From NCBI RefSeq assembly GCF_011493005.1, contig NZ_CP049156.1, forward strand, positions 3,038,001 through 3,102,000: a stretch of 64,000 nucleotides of DNA, read 5' to 3'. Under the pieces are notes generated by a model, which worked only from the letters and a program-made list of their open reading frames with translations, made no database searches and was not told the DNA's origin. Source of the stretch: Caballeronia sp. SBC1 (GTDB taxonomy: Bacteria > Pseudomonadota > Gammaproteobacteria > Burkholderiales > Burkholderiaceae). Of the stretch, positions 63,156-64,000 are shown piece after piece (position 1 is the first letter of the stretch; every line of letters begins with the position of its first letter). The position numbers and the translations under genes were made by a program.

Positions 63156-64000
63156 TCAGCCGATCAGTTCCGGCGCCTCATCAAGCGGCTCCTCGTGCGT
63201 CTCGGGCGCGGGTTTGAGGCCCGCGAGAAACGCTTGCAAGTAGGCTTCGAACGGACCGGCCACTTCCGGATGACGCAACGCGAACTCCACGGTCGCCTTC
63301 AGATAACCCAGCTTGCTGCCGCAATCGAAGCGCTTGCCCTTGTAGCGGTAAGCGAGCACCTGTTCATGTGCAAGCAACGCCTGGATCGCATCGGTCAACT
63401 GGATCTCGCCGCCCGCGCCCGGCTTCTGCGTGCGCAAATGCTCGAAGATGCGCGGCATCAGCACATAGCGTCCGACCACGCCAAGGTTGGATGGGGCCAA
63501 CGCCGGCTCCGGCTTCTCCACCACACCTGCGATCTTGACGAGCCCGTCATCCCACTGCCGGCCCTCAATCACGCCATACGACCCGGACTCGCGCGGATCG
63601 ATCTCCTCCACGCCCAGTACCGACGAGTGATAGCGGTTGAAGACCTCGACCATCTGCGCCATCACGGGCGGCTTGCCGTCCAGCAGATCGTCGGCGAGCA
63701 TGACGGCGAACGGCTCGTTGTCGATCAGCTTTTCCGCGCACAGCACTGCGTGGCCGAGTCCGAGCGGCTCCGCCTGACGCACATAGACACAGTTGACGTG
63801 GGACGGTTTGATGCTGCGTACCAGTTCAAGCAGCGCACGTTTTCCGCGTGCCTCGAGCTCGGCTTCAATTTCGTATGATTTATCGAAGTGGTCCTCGATC
63901 GCGCGTTTGCCCCGGCCCGTGACGAAGATCATTTCCGTGATGCCCGCCGCGACCGCCTCTTCCACCGCATACTGGATCAGTGGTTTGTCGACGATGGGCA
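63156..64000 (-). CDS. galU: UTP-glucose-1-phosphate uridylyltransferase, 5' end beyond the window
   Basis: The last ~281 codons of GalU, which makes UDP-glucose. The frame continues to the window edge with PIVDKPLIQYAVEEAVAAGI, so the start and the N-terminal GLGTR-type loop are missing. Seen here are FVTGRGKRAIEDHFDKSYE, then RQAEPLGLGHAVLCAE, FAVMLADDL, VVEKPEPALAPSNLGVVGRY and the C-terminal FDCGSKLGYLKA. UDP-glucose feeds galE and the glucose-1-P initiating transferase. It would correspond to bceT in cepacian loci. Confidence 0.95.
   Translation of the reverse strand, partial: PIVDKPLIQYAVEEAVAAGITEMIFVTGRGKRAIEDHFDKSYEIEAELEARGKRALLELVRSIKPSHVNCVYVRQAEPLGLGHAVLCAEKLIDNEPFAVMLADDLLDGKPPVMAQMVEVFNRYHSSVLGVEEIDPRESGSYGVIEGRQWDDGLVKIAGVVEKPEPALAPSNLGVVGRYVLMPRIFEHLRTQKPGAGGEIQLTDAIQALLAHEQVLAYRYKGKRFDCGSKLGYLKATVEFALRHPEVAGPFEAYLQAFLAGLKPAPETHEEPLDEAPELIG

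Overview
The window is GC-rich (roughly 60-65% by eye) with long, densely packed genes. The urease operon, the Kdo hydroxylase gene next to waaA/waaC, the bce/wca-type exopolysaccharide genes and the multicopy intergenic repeats together point to a beta-proteobacterium of the Burkholderiaceae, most likely Paraburkholderia or Caballeronia. That assignment is inference from gene content; no marker gene is present.

Region 1 (1-11.6 kb) is nitrogen metabolism. An ACS-type MFS transporter is followed by the 3' scrap of a lost urea-transporter ATPase gene (urtE), then ureD. A four-gene polar amino acid ABC transporter, with a sigma-54-type promoter in its leader, sits between ureD and ureABCEF. An IS110-family element, inserted antisense, separates ureF from ureG. 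All seven ure genes look intact, and UreC keeps every nickel and active-site residue.

Region 2 (11.8-25.5 kb) is lipopolysaccharide: a GT4 glycosyltransferase, waaA, kdoO (Kdo 3-hydroxylase), waaC, a ~1.1 kb inverted-repeat module, phosphomannomutase/phosphoglucomutase, then a flippase, two glycosyltransferases, galE and a WecA/WbpL-type initiating transferase. Together these suggest inner core plus O-antigen assembly.

Region 3 (25.5-28.9 kb) holds an alpha/beta hydrolase and an OFA-type MFS transporter, followed by a 48-residue membrane protein resembling its small subunit and a clear terminator.

Region 4 (28.9-64 kb) is a large exopolysaccharide locus. Its core is a minus-strand block from 56.4 to 45.1 kb: manC, wcaJ-type initiating transferase, wza, wzc, gmd, GDP-L-fucose synthase, a GT4 and wcaI. 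This predicts a Wzx/Wzy-dependent, fucose-containing, colanic-acid-like polymer. The GDP-fucose synthase is not expected for cepacian, which contains rhamnose. Supporting genes are wcaF, a GMC oxidoreductase, a Wzy-like polymerase, several glycosyltransferases, three consecutive acyltransferase-3 genes, a flippase, a secreted GH39-like hydrolase, a GDP-mannose mannosyl hydrolase and a partial galU. A PfpI/AraC regulator lies directly upstream of manC, and the 143 bp gap between them holds two palindromes, one resembling a CRP-family site.

The least explained sequence is a pair of ~1 kb inverted-repeat modules at 16.9-18.0 and 40.3-41.3 kb. They are laid out in opposite orientation, share 150 identical bases and bracket 23 kb of LPS/EPS genes. 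The other stand-out is the IS110 element: 268 bp of hairpin-rich non-coding DNA upstream of its transposase contains an exact copy of the element's own end, as expected for a bridge-RNA locus.
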